Positions 47,690 to 58,399 of a stretch of 64,000 bases of DNA are shown here, piece after piece; position 1 is the first letter of the stretch; every line of letters begins with the position of its first letter. The DNA is from Metallyticus violacea. Taxonomy: Eukaryota > Arthropoda > Insecta > Mantodea > Metallyticidae. The translations under genes were made by a program, and so were the position numbers. The stretch is from contig CM060841.1 in the NCBI GenBank assembly GCA_030762175.1, forward strand, positions 6,351,001 to 6,415,000, read 5' to 3'. Under the pieces are notes generated by a model. The model saw nothing but the letters and a program-made list of their open reading frames with translations. It ran no database searches and was not told the DNA's origin.

Positions 47690-48467
47690 ATTGAAATTAT
47701 AAAATGGTACTGTATTTTAAACTGGTAATAATTAGCACTGACCACCTCCTTGGTCTAGTGGTTACCGTTGCTGACTGGTGGCCGGGAGACCCGGGTTCGA
47801 TTCCCGGTACGTGCTTAGGAGTTTTTTCTAAGTTAGGAAGGTTTGAAAGGGCTCCATCCAGCCTCGTGAGGACAATTGGGAAGCTGCCTGATAGAGAGGT
47901 GGCGATCTTCGATCTAGTAAGCCGCGATATAGCGACCGGCGGGATGCGGTGTGTTGATCACATACCCCCCTGCAATACTGCACTCTACCAATGATATCAC
48001 GTGATGGAGGTAGAAGACGCAGCGGTAAGCCGGAGGCTCACGTGGGGCCATGGAAAACCAGGCTTAGAAGAATAATTAGCACTAACTGCTATAACATGTA
48101 GAAAAGGATGCCCCTCAGTGGCAATGCATTGCCAGTATCTGTGTAGCAAATTCCTATATTTCATCTAACTTTTCTTCGGAACATATTTCTTGTCACTAAG
48201 AGGCGCTGTCTCTCGTAACTTTTAACAAGTTGAGAACAGTTTCTGTACCTGGAACACATTTTTTGGCGAATTGCCTTATTACTTTCTTACAAGAATACGT
48301 TTTAACAACTACATAAATACACGCTCCTCAGTACTATATTTATGTAAAGACATAAGTAACGAACAACAATTAGAACACACTTTGCACACAATGAAAACAC
48401 GAAGTAACGCGCTAAAGCACAACCATCGCTGACAAAATTAACTACAAGCTACTACCTACACACGCAT
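47690..48467 (-). mobile_element. Non-autonomous family E copy 2, interrupted by SINE-C
   Basis: Minus-strand homologue of 19640-20035. The leader (GTAGTAGCTTGTAGTT, TTGTTCGTTACTTATG), helix-turn-helix remnant (KKVIRQFAKKCVPGTETVLN-like) and C-terminal part (GGCAATGCATTGCCACTGAG then GGGCATC) occur in the same order and with the same missing core. After the SINE is removed, the 3' part (TTTAAAATACAGTA) continues to match copy 1 (TTTTAAATACAGTA). The shared internal gap shows that both copies descend from one deleted parent. Confidence 0.72.
47740..48070 (+). mobile_element. SINE-C (third tRNA-derived family) with perfect 13-bp TSD
   Basis: The head is tRNA-like: CTTGGTCTAGTGGTTACC (A-box) and GACCCGGGTTCGATTCCCGG (B-box). 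It continues through a body unrelated to SINE-A or -B (AGCTGCCTGATAGAGAGGTG, GATATAGCGACCGGCGGGA, AAACCAGGCTTAGAAG) without a poly-A tail. AATAATTAGCACT occurs at 47727-47739 and 48071-48083. It interrupts family E copy 2; the uninterrupted site is visible near 19998. Overlapping ORFs here are not genes. Confidence 0.93.
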
Positions 48468-48608
48468 CATGCGACCTAAGTGTGCAGCCATTCCAATAAC
48501 CGCGCATACACAGCTTGGCAATTCCACCGCACAAACTAATGTGACGCTCTTTCAATACACAACATTCAGACATGAACTTCCCTTGAGATATCTATCGTCC
48601 ATTGAATC

Positions 48609-48690
48609 GAATGCCCTGATAGCTCTGCTGGTTAAAGCAGTAGGTTTCCAAGACTGCTGACCTGGGTTCGGTCTTTGTGGGAAACCCGGC
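48609..48690 (+). repeat. tRNA-like pseudogene or SINE head
   Basis: ATAGCTCTGCTGGTTAAAGC (A-box/D-arm), a perfect 5-bp stem GCAGT/ACTGC enclosing an 11-base loop that includes TTTCCAA, then GGGTTCGGTC (degenerate B-box). The anticodon loop is too long for a functional tRNA. It resembles 21428-21492 in its A-box. Confidence 0.45.
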
Positions 48691-48774
48691 TTCATTCTAT
48701 CATTATCACTATTGCCTTTACTCTTCATATAATCCGTACTATAATTTTATGCATATGTTGTGAATTGGAGCAAA

Positions 48775-49027
48775 CCGCCACTGGTGGCCGAGGTCGTTAA
48801 GGCGCAGGCTCATGGGGGGGGGGGTTCGAATCCCGCCAGGACATCCTCCCTGACTTGAGGTTTTTTTCCCGGTTTTCCTCAGTCCTCATAGATGGCAAAT
48901 GCCGGAGAGGTACCCTGAACTTAGGCCTGGAACGTTTCCTTCTTTAAAAAATTAATCCTTTCACAATATATCACTTCATCGCATGTATCACCAGTGTTCA
49001 TCGCCTGTGGTGCCTCTGTAGCAAAAC
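48775..49027 (+). mobile_element. SINE-B copy, 3' end worn
   Basis: CCGCCACTGGTGGCCGAGG head, a G-run in the anticodon region, B-box GGTTCGAATCCCGCC, complete body and tail to TGTGGTGCCTCTGTAGCAAA. The terminal ACGGGCGTTAAACAC is lost or mutated. A SINE-A begins about 20 bp downstream. Confidence 0.9.
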
Positions 49028-49046
49028 CTTCCTTCACTCCGTCTTG

Positions 49047-49347
49047 TCGGTCCTGGAGGTGTAGTGGTTACCATACTTGCCTCCTACACCCAAAACGCGG
49101 GTTCGAACCCGGCCAGGATCGATGGATTTTTTCGGGCGTAAAAATCCTAAGTATGGCTTCCTTCGGAAGGGAAGTAAAGCCGTGGGTCCCGTGTTGTACA
49201 TTTACGGCACGAAAAAGAACCTCAAGCCTGAAAGAAGAGACCTCTGAGCAAAATTTGTCGGCTCTTTCACGCCCTGAGTTGAATGCGACGCTGATGACCT
49301 GAGATGTTAAAGAGCGTCCATAAATAAATCAATCAAAAAAAAAAAAA
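49047..49347 (+). mobile_element. SINE-A copy with perfect 13-bp TSD
   Basis: Head CGGTCCTGGAGGTGTAGTGG, B-box GGGTTCGAACCCGGCC, complete body and tail GATGTTAAAGAGCGTCCATA then an A run. TCACTCCGTCTTG occurs at 49034-49046 and 49348-49360, so this copy landed just past the worn end of the neighbouring SINE-B. It is the best SINE-A reference in the window. Confidence 0.96.
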
Positions 49348-49360
49348 TCACTCCGTCTTG

Positions 49361-50098
49361 AGGAGCCATTGGCGAGGATAAATGCCTGAACACTCATGAG
49401 GATGCGAATGGAAGAATGTGGGCCATATGATCGGTGAAGAATGGTCTTATAGGGTAGATTCCCTCATCTAATCCACATTGAGGTTGACATAACAGGTCGC
49501 AGTGCTTAGGGGCTGTCCCCCTACTCGTTTCTGGTAGAACTTTCAACTCCCTAGTGACGCGCTGCACTGAACTTTTTCTGGTGTCGATACATCTACAGCA
49601 GCCTACGCGTGCTGTTTAGTGTATTTTCTTCCGAATCCTTGCGAGTGTTCTCAATGGACCATATCGAGGCCTTTTGCGCTGTTGCAGTTAATTAATATCT
49701 CTTATTTTCATTTTAACTGGCTGACATGTCCGTTCAGTTATACACACAACATTGATTGTATCTAGCAACAACATGCTCTTCTAATTTCATCACGAACTTA
49801 CAAAATGCCAGGCACAAAAGTCAGCATTAATCATAAAAACGCCTATCAAGGCGTAATGAAACATTATTTCTGTGATGAAATATCTACACGAGCACCATCA
49901 CTTTTTTGGGGGGGGGGGTTACAGACAGTATGCAACACGAGCTGTCATGCTTTCCTATGCTTTAATATTTCATGATAAAAATTCGTGCGTATCTTTATCG
50001 CAATCTTCTCCCAGTATGATCGAGCTTAGCTGTGAGTGTATCAATGAGAGAAAGTGCTAAGATTATTTTCCTGTCACGTACAAACATTCTCTGTTTTA
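49361..50098. other. No recognised gene
   Basis: Contains a nine- to ten-base G run near 49909-49918. Nothing else is identifiable. Confidence 0.45.
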
Positions 50099-50527
50099 AT
50101 GAAACACATTGATAACAGAGATTACGGCATTTATACGACATCGCTCATTTATTTCACCACAAACAAACTATATACATTTATATTAGAATCCGATACGTTC
50201 TTATCAGACTTTTTTATCACTATATACCTCCTGATTTTTTTCTACGTGGGTCATAGCTTCTGCATCTCAAATTGCCCGTCTAAGACTCTTCTATTATTTG
50301 AAATTATTGCGGTGTGTTTCATTAACACTTTCGACTTGCAATACGTCCCTTTACATTTCTTTCAACATGTCTTTATTTGTTTTATTCAAGTACAATTTTT
50401 CAGAAAACACAGTAAATTTAGTTCTTTAGATCTGTTGAACAAATTGATGAAAGATAGTTTTTCCTACTCTCAAAATATCCACTACAGCGAGTATCTACCG
50501 GAAGTTCACCCGACATGCAAGAGATAA
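50099..50527 (+). CDS. Candidate ORF, about 142 codons, unrecognised hydrophobic
   Basis: The longest frame in the window not due to a transposon. Open from 50054; the first ATG is at 50099 (MKHIDNRDYGIY). It is rich in Phe, Ile, Leu and Cys, with a membrane-segment-like stretch (FFITIYLLIFFYVGHSFCIS) and a second hydrophobic run (LLFEIIAVCFINTF). In very AT-rich DNA such frames can arise by chance. Fragments of the large insect chemoreceptor families look similar in composition, but I see no family signature (for example no TYhhhhhQF). Treat it as an unproven exon candidate. Confidence 0.2.
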   Translation: MKHIDNRDYGIYTTSLIYFTTNKLYTFILESDTFLSDFFITIYLLIFFYVGHSFCISNCPSKTLLLFEIIAVCFINTFDLQYVPLHFFQHVFICFIQVQFFRKHSKFSSLDLLNKLMKDSFSYSQNIHYSEYLPEVHPTCKR

Positions 50528-50529
50528 TG

Positions 50530-50868
50530 ATCTACTAATTCCGCCCAGGAGTCATACGTCATTGTTACTTTAGCTGTACGTGTGTGGCATTACAAATCAT
50601 TTCGCAACTCATTCGGTATTCATCCGCTATTGTACAGTACCAGCTCGGCTTTCTTCTTCCCTAACGTGATAGTTCATAACCTTTCATAGTTCCTTTTTGC
50701 ACTTTCTAGCTCCTAGTTTTGTCGTGGCAATTGTTCAATGTATCGCTGTGTGTCCTGACAATTTCTCATTCGTCTCTGTTATCGACAGGTTTTTATAAGA
50801 GGGTATACCTTAGACATCTCACCAAACTGCTAACATGGTAAGTTGTATTCCATCCGTCCTTATTGAAA
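50530..50868. other. No recognised gene
   Basis: Nothing identifiable. Confidence 0.45.
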
Positions 50869-50936
50869 TACGAGAATAGGTCCATAAGTTTCCAGCCTAA
50901 CCATTTTCTAGGTATGATAAAGACAAAAACTATGTT

Positions 50937-52267
50937 TTACTTTTCAGTATAGTTACCCTTTATTGCAATACACTTCTCACAACTTTGAATTAACATTTTA
51001 ATCCCCCCCCCAAAGTCAGAAGTCTTGTCTACAAAATAGACATAAACAGCACCCATCACTTGTTCGTCACACTTAAATTTCCTTCCTCGAAGGTCCTTAT
51101 TGAGTTTTGAGAAGAGGAAATAATCACTTGGAGCTAGATCTGGGCTGTAGGGTGGATGGCCGATCTCCTTGAACCCACATTTCTTCACAGCTTTCTTTGT
51201 GACAAGAGCTGTGTGCACAGACAGACTTGAAGAAGGCACACAATCAGCTTTCCTCGCCTTTTCTCTTTGATGGAAGCACATACTCTGTGCAGTAGCCCAA
51301 CATAGTACTCCCCATTTACTGTGATGTTCCTCTCCTGGAAGTGAATGAAGAGTATTCCTTCACAGTCCCAAAAGATTACCGCCACGGGTGGCCGAGGTCG
51401 TTAAGGCATGGACTCGTGAGCGGGAGGTCTGCGGTTCGAATCCCGCCAGGACCGTCCTCCCTGACTGGGGTTTTTTCCAGGTTTTCCTCAGTCTTCATAA
51501 CTGGCAAATGCCGGGGAGGTACCTAAACTTAGGCCTGGAACGCTTCCTTCCTTAAAAAAAAAAAAAAATCCTTTCCCAATATATCATTTCATTCCATGTA
51601 TCATCAGTGTCCACCGCCTGTGGTGCCTCAGTAGTAAAAACGGGCGTTAAACACTACTCAAAAAAAAAAAAGTCCCAAAAGATTGTGGCCATGATCTTCT
51701 TGGTAGACCGAGTGACCTTGGTCTTTAGAGGCGGTGCTTCGCCAGGTTTCTGCCACTCCATTGATTTCCTTTTGGACAAGGGATCATAGTACAGGACCAT
51801 AGTTTCATCGCCCATAACAATGGTATGCAGAACTTCTCTCTTGTTGCCACGGCAGAGCTCCAAAAATGTCTGACAACAGATGACTTATTGCTGATTTTGG
51901 TCTGAGGAAAGAAGTCTAGACACCCAACTTGCACTAACCTTATTCATGTTTAAATGCTCATGAATAATTCGAAGGACTGTTGTTTAGAAAGGCCCAACTT
52001 TGCTGCTATTTCTGTAATTTTGAGCCGCCGGTCTTCCATAATTTCTTCTTCCACAAGAGCGATGTTTCTAGGAATGAGCATCTCCAAGGGCCGACCTGCA
52101 CGCTCTTCGTCTTCAATGCTTTCTCGTTCCATTTGAAAAAATTGGCCCATTTTTTTACGGTAGAATATGAGGAGAATGCTTCCCCATATGCACCGTCCAA
52201 TCGCTTTTTAACTTCATTTGGAGTAAGTCTTTCTTTTGAAGAACTTAATAACAGCTCGAAACTCCAT
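50937..52267 (-). pseudogene. Mariner (DD34D) transposase pseudogene, M1 copy 4
   Basis: It starts MEFR at 52267 and is frameshifted within the first 20 codons. The helix-turn-helix pieces LTPNEVKKRLDGAYGEA, STVKKWANFFKWN and NIALVEEEIMEDRRLKITEI are recognisable. MGDETMVLYYDPLSKRKSME holds the first aspartate (about 51785-51815). The second catalytic motif is lost to a small deletion: the sequence runs from KARKADCVPSSS straight to VHTALVTKKA with no HDN. The third, PPYSPDLAPSDYFLF, is intact. The frame ends CIAIKGNYTEK at 50937. A SINE-B is inserted between IFWD and the sequence before it. Confidence 0.9.
51378..51670 (+). mobile_element. SINE-B inserted in mariner, perfect 14-bp TSD
   Basis: Full-length, well-preserved SINE-B ending GGGCGTTAAACACTACTC then an A run. 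AGTCCCAAAAGATT occurs at 51364-51377 and 51671-51684. The duplicated bases are mariner coding sequence (the IFWDCE region), and the uninterrupted equivalent is visible in M1 copies 1, 2 and 5. Intact A- and B-boxes suggest that this is one of the younger copies. Confidence 0.98.
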
Positions 52268-52456
52268 TTTGGACATGTCACAATCTTCTACACATAGCCT
52301 TCTTTATGCCACTATATCTGAACAACTGAACATAGAGGAGTGGAAGTAACAGCTGCAATTATTTACTTAACAGATAAGATATGACACCAGATAAGGGTTT
52401 TGTGAAGGCGACAATCCTTATCGGCAAGGCCGGAAACTTATAGACCTATCCTCGTA

Positions 52457-54572
52457 TCTTTATAGATTTTTAAAAATTTTAAAGTACATAAAAACACTTA
52501 ACAAAATTATTTAGGCTTCAAATAAAGAGCGTAACAGTTCATACATATGTGCTATGCAATGATATGTTGTCTTATTACTGGGAACTATTTAAAAGGTATA
52601 CATTATTCATCTGTGAGTTTGTCAACTGAATAATTGGTTTTGTTGTATAGAAACTCTATAAGCACTGATTTGAATCTTTTGCTGTTATCAGATGATATTT
52701 TGAGAGTAATTGGGAGAGCATTATATATTCTCATGCATTTCTCGTTTTTTATAGGTTAACTTTGCAAGAAGTCTGTATACATTACACTTTTGTCTAGTGG
52801 TAGAAATGTATTTACTTTTTTAATAAAATGGTGTTGATTTTTCATGTAAAATTTCATAAGAGAAAGTATATACTCACAAGGAAGTGTTAAAATTTTCATT
52901 TTCGAAATACATTTTGACATTATTGGTATATGTTATTCGCATTGCTCTCTTTTTAATATAAAACACGTTTGCTTTCAACTGAGATTCCCAGAACATTAAA
53001 CCATATTTCATAATTGAAGAGAAATATGCATAACTGTTTGGAGAGTGGCTTCAGAATTATATGATGCAACAAACAAAGCGTATAGGCTTCTGTTTTTATT
53101 TTTTTATAACATATTCTGTAATTACTTTCCAATTTAAATATCTGTGAACTTGAAGATCTAAAGAAGCAAAAATCATTCGATTATCATAAAATAAAGGTAA
53201 ATATCAATTTTGCACAATAAATCATGTTTTGTTCTTAACATTCGTCGTTTCAAAGTCACAGACCTCTAACGCGAGGCAATCTTTTTTCTATTTTTTTCCT
53301 TCCTTTTTTTACAATGCGATTATATATGTAAAATATAATTACAGTTTGGTGTGCTCAATATCACTGCTTATTGTACAATAAATCAATAAGTAGCATAAAC
53401 TTCTGATAAGATTTACGTTGTATGTAACAGGATATATAGAATTAAACACATTTATTTATATGTGGCCCATTATAAGAGGAAATTAATTAATTATTCGACT
53501 TAATGATACACGATAACAATCAACATACATTTTAGCTAATGTTATCATATAAATTGAGGGTGTTGTTAAATGTATGGAGTGATTATATATGTTTATTTGT
53601 GGAATTGCTTGTTAACTATGATTTGATATATTGGTATGGGTTTGTATATCAATTCGAGCGATATATATCAGTGTATAAGACAAACATAATGTTCCAGAAG
53701 AAATTAAAGTATTTTTAAGCTACTGATGGGCTAATCTGTTTCAGGCCTTATGTAAAACAAAATACAGCGTGTTCTTAAAATCTGCATACACAGGTTCTTA
53801 TTCAATCTCCCCTTCCGCTCGCTCAGTATGAACATGGGCTTGTCGAAAGATACAGTACTACGTTAATCTGTGGGTACCATTGAGTGTATCTGAGGGCTAG
53901 TCATTTCAGCACAAATAACAATGCGGAATATAAACAATTCATCATGCATCTTCTTTATATCGAGTATTTGTGCATAAATTAGTTTGTTTTAATATATTCG
54001 AACCGTTTTTACAATGCATTCATTTTATGAGACATTATTTCAAGTTTTTTCTTCAGTTTGCTTTATTTCTTTTGTGATGTGATAATGGCAACATGATGTA
54101 CTGTTGAGCCCTTATGATCGATTATCTTTCGGCTTTCTTTTCTCTGATATATTTCCCAAACTTGTTAACTTTAGCCCATTGAGATAATAATAACCGGAAG
54201 GCTGTTGTAACCGACCGCTTTTGTTAGCGGAAAATGCTCCGCATTCACTTAAAAAGCGAGTTTAAATAATGTCAGTTAGTGTTACATAGTTACATAGGAT
54301 TACAATGCCGTTAATTATATTAAATATGAGTTAAAGCTTATTACATTATGAATTCTCTAAATAAATAATCTTTCAACAATGTGCTAAATTGTACCTGGAA
54401 CTCTGTCGTCTCATGTCGCTACAAGATTTTAATTTAACTTGTCAAATATTCTGTTTTCAAAGATTAATTTTCAACATCATGCTTTTTGTTCACATAAGAA
54501 ATATCTCCAGCATCTTATGCCTGTATCGTCTGTTAACTATTTATAAAGATTATTTTGTCAGCCACCTCTATG
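52457..54572. other. No recognised gene
   Basis: Very AT-rich. The frame at 54389-54577 is not recognisable. Confidence 0.5.
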
Positions 54573-54574
54573 TA

Positions 54575-55852
54575 TGAGGGTAGGTCCATAAGTTTGCAGT
54601 ATCGCCGATAAGGATTATCGCCTTCACAAATCCTTATCTGGTTTTATATCTTATCTATTAAGTAAATGATTGTAGATGTAACTTCCGCTCTGCTGTGTTC
54701 AGTGCAGATATAGTTGTATAAAGAAGGCTATGTGTAGAAGATTGTGACATGTCCAAAAATGGAATTTGTAGCTATTATTAAGTTCTTCACAAAAGGAGGA
54801 CTTACTCCAAATGAAGTTAACAGTGATTGGACGCTGTATATGGGAAAGCATCCCCCTCATATTCTACGTAAAAGAATGGGGGTAACTTTTTCGAATAAAT
54901 CGAGAAAGCATTGAAGACGAAGAGCGTGCCGGTCGGCCGCCCTTGGAGGTGCTCACTCCTGAAAACATTACTCTCTTATGGAAGGAGAAATTATGGAAGA
55001 CCGGCGACTCAAAGTTACAGAAATAGCAGCAAGTTGGGTCTTTCTAAAACAGCCCTTCAAATTATTCATGAACGTTTAAACATGGATAAGGTTAGTGCAA
55101 GACTTCTTTCCTCAGTCCAAAAGCAGCAACGAGTCATCTGTTATCAGGCATATTTTTGGAGCTCTGCAGTGGTAACGAGAGAGAAGTTCTGCAAACCATT
55201 GTTGCCGGAGATGTAACTATGGCCTCCTACTATGATCCCTTGTCCAAAAGAGAAAGAATGGAGTGGCAGGCGTAAACATGACAAAGCACGGCCTCTAAAG
55301 GCCAAGGTCACTCAGTCAACCAAGAAGATCATGGCCACAATCTTTTGGGACTGTGAAGGAATACTCTACATTGACTTCAAGGAGAGGAACATCACAGCAA
55401 ATGGGGAGTATTATGCTGGCCTACTGCACAGACTACGTGCTTCCATCAAAGAGAAAAGGCGAGGAAAGCTGAGTGGTGGTGTGCGCCTTCTTCACGACAA
55501 CGCGACTGTGAACACAGCTCTTGTAGCAAAGGAAGCTGTGAAGAAATGTGGCTTCAAGGAGATCGACTATCCACCCTACAGCACAGATCTAGCTCCCAGT
55601 GACTATTTCCTCTTCTCAAAACTCAAGAAGGACCTTCGAGGAAAGAAATTTAAGTGTGACGAAGAAGTGATGTATGCTGTTTATGCCCATTTTGCAGACA
55701 AGACTTCTGACTATTTTTGAGGGGGGATTGAAAAGTTAAGATGTGAGAAGAGTATTGCAATAAAGGATAAATGTATTGAAAAGTGAAATACAGTTTTTGC
55801 CTTTATCATGTCTAGAAAATGGGTAGTCTCGAAACTTAGGGACCTACTCTCG
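54575..55852 (+). mobile_element. Mariner M1 copy 5, complete but dead
   Basis: Left end TGAGGGTAGGTCCATAAGTT and right end CTTAGGGACCTACTCTCG, flanked by TA at 54573-54574 and 55853-55854; about 1.28 kb. The leader holds CGATAAGGATTATCG (a small palindrome-like element) and TTATCT motifs. Confidence 0.94.
54759..55786 (+). pseudogene. Mariner (DD34D) transposase pseudogene, M1 copy 5 (best C-terminal half)
   Basis: ATG at 54759 (MEFVAIIKFF); total span about 342 codons, close to the family's usual 340-350. The N-terminal half is broken by several frameshifts, and GDET has become GDVT. From 55232 to 55720 there is an uninterrupted 162-codon frame. It contains KKIMATIFWDCEGILYIDF, NGEYYAGLLHRL, LLHDNATVN (second aspartate, residue 89 of this frame) and YSTDLAPSDYFLF (third aspartate, residue 124). 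Exactly 34 residues lie between these acids, which defines DD34D. A G-run contraction and stop near 55720 end the frame early; the ancestral stop is at 55784-55786. Confidence 0.93.
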
Positions 55853-55854
55853 TA

Positions 55855-57245
55855 TAATTATATAGCAACTTTGTACTCCTTGCTTGTTCATGCTCTGAAG
55901 CACATACATTGTATAATAACCTCAGGGAAGGCAGATAAATCTTAATCTAATTATTGATTAACAGATACACAAAACATTTAAAGGTGGTATATGTTTACTC
56001 TTAAAGATCTCAGTAAATATAAATAATTATACAAAATTCTGTTTTGTTTTATTAAATTTATTAATTTTTTATCAATGAAATTTTTCTTAATGCAGAATGA
56101 TTCTGTCACTAGAGGTCCCAAGATAAGATATCGAGAGGTTTTATTGGAATTTTATCGACTTCCTGCGCGTCAGCCAATGAGGCGTATTGTGCAATTCAAC
56201 AGGAAGATATGCTTTCACTGTTTCCCAAAAATCTGTTCGCTGAACAAGTTGCAGTATCTTGGTTCCTAGAGCTCCCAAACTATTATCTACAAATAGTTAA
56301 TTGCGTCGCAAAATAAAAATATATACAAATACTCTACAATAATACATTTAATATATTTTTAACTAAAAATCATTTTTGTAATATTTGTGGTTTTGGAATT
56401 GGAGACAACTAAAATGAGGGGACTTTATTTTTGACCTCCCGATTTGTATTTTTAATGAACTAAATAAATAAACAAATAAATGATTATGTGAAATCTTACA
56501 TTCATTGCGGATGTCAAGATATAATTATAAGTATACCTATACCAAATATTTTCTGCGTGTATGTTCTCAATTAAAAGACAATTCGAATACAGAATTTTTT
56601 TTATTAACACTGTAAATGAATTTATCTTATGAACGATTTTATATATATAAACTATTAACCAAATTGCTCAGAAGTAATTAGCTCTCTGTCAATATGTTTC
56701 ACAATAATCTAACACAATTCTAATCTGACGTGGTGAACAGGATTGAAGCCTACGAAATTGCATTGAACATTTTTATGAGGTATTACATTACCTTAAATTT
56801 TGGAATATCTTATTAAGAAGAAGGATCAAGTAACAAATCCCTAACACGCGTTTTTTGGAAAGATCGTAAAGACGTAAAACAAGTAAAAGTGTAGGCTAAT
56901 ATCTTCCAACATCACTGCAATTATTTAGTGGTAATCTCATGCCATGGATTGCAATATTATGTACATATATACACACACACATATTACATGCTGGCCTTGA
57001 TCTTTTTCTTAAGTAGAGCATAGTCCGTTCTTGCTACACTAAATGCTTCATTTCTTCCTCAGGATTCGTAAAAATTTACCTTGATGCATTGCAGATCAAT
57101 TTGCTGCATAAAGCCTTGTAGCGTGTAATCTTAGAATGTAAGGACTTTTTTCTTTGTCAGTTTTTGTACACAAAAAGAGGAATATGAACATTGTAAAGCA
57201 AGACCTCTTAGGAGCTTATAGTATCTGGGGATCATAATTTAAAGG
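55855..57245. other. No recognised gene
   Basis: AT-rich. The 64-codon frame at 56075-56269 is not recognisable. Confidence 0.5.
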
Positions 57246-57516
57246 TCCCGCCAAGGGTGGCCGAGGTCATTAAGGCGCGGATTCTGAGCCGGTGGTATGG
57301 GGTTCGAATCCCGCCAGGACCATCCTCCCTGACTGAGGTTTTTTTTTTCGAGGTTTTCCTCAGTCCTCATAAATGGCAAATGCCAGGAAAGTACCCTAAA
57401 CTTACGCCTGTTTCCTTCCTTAAAAAATCCTTTCCAAATATATAATTTCATCTCATGTATCACAAGTGTCCACCGCCTGTGGTGCCTCAGTAGTAAAAAC
57501 GGGCTTTAAGCCCCAT
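57246..57516 (+). mobile_element. SINE-B copy, plus strand
   Basis: CCCGCCAAGGGTGGCCGAGG head, B-box GGGTTCGAATCCCGCC, body with AGGTTTTCCTCAGTCCTCAT, and tail CACCGCCTGTGGTGCCTCAG then AGTAAAAACGGGC. The body lacks the GGAACG portion before TTTCCTTCC. No reliable TSD. Confidence 0.92.
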
Positions 57517-57519
57517 TCA

Positions 57520-58390
57520 TTCATAATGTAAAGATTAATTTTGTATTCACAGAAACTTATATAGTTTTAAGAAGCCATAGCAATAGAACTAGTCTAGTCA
57601 TATGCATGTTATAAATACCCATGTAAGTTATCCATATTAAACTTACATTCTATTTGAGGTTTCAGAACACATGATAATATGTTTAGTAGGAGGAGCATTC
57701 AAACATTTTCCGCCCAAAATGCAGCAAAATATCCGGAAACTATGGGACAAAGTCAGTTCCGGATAACTGGAAAATATTTTATACTTAATTAAAGAAAGTG
57801 CACTAACTAAACTTTTTTTCCATGGCGAAATTTAGCATTTTGACGTGAATTATTAAAAATTGAAATACAAACTTTGTTTTTGGTACTTAACATGGCGTAT
57901 TTATCTGTTAGTTCATAATTAAAAAAAACAAATTGAAAGTGTTGTACCTGATGACAATGTTAATTAGTGGCCATAACGATGTCGAGACCGGAGTAGCCAA
58001 TATCGCAACTCTGAAGATGAAGTTCTTTGATTCTTCAATTAACGGTGCACTATGAACACTCTTTTCCATTTTATCCAACAGCTCTAACTGTATGAACATT
58101 TCGCTTGCACTTAACGGAACCCATCGTGCAACAGCGAGTTAATTCGCTTCAATTTACTATCCGCATGTGCGGCGATGATAACTAGAACGTTATCTCGCTG
58201 CTGTGATACTGTGAAGTCACACCATGATATGTCCTCATATCTAAAACTGGGATTTTTTCCTTTTTCCTTTTTTTCCCCCCCTTTACTGTATAACAACTGC
58301 TTACGTTGAATGCTTCTCAGCATCTTACTAACTTAATAGTGTTGCACAGCTGCTTTCACTAACTGTCCAATGAAAATATTCTCTTATTTT
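57520..58390. other. No recognised gene
   Basis: Nothing identifiable. Minus-strand frames at 57908-58099 and 58111-58323 have no family signature. Confidence 0.45.
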
Positions 58391-58399
58391 AGAGCTTTT

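Larger units (their letters stand above)
50871..52454 (-). mobile_element. Mariner M1 copy 4, interrupted by SINE-B
   Basis: Left end CGAGAATAGGTCCATAAGTT and right end CTTATAGACCTATCCTCG, flanked by TA at 50869-50870 and 52455-52456. Without the SINE and one TSD copy it is about 1.28 kb, the normal M1 length. The transposase reads leftwards. Confidence 0.93.

Noticed and set aside
47704..47994. 96-codon frame
   Set aside because: It is read through the SINE-C head and body and the target duplication; not a gene.
48609..48690. Functional tRNA gene
   Set aside because: The anticodon loop would have 11 bases and the B-box is degenerate, so at best a pseudogene or SINE head.
48994..49302. 102-codon frame with CxxC-like and Lys-rich segments
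   Set aside because: It lies almost wholly within SINE-A (and the SINE-B tail); translation of SINE sequence recurs at 28.2, 46.2, 60.4 and 862-1071.
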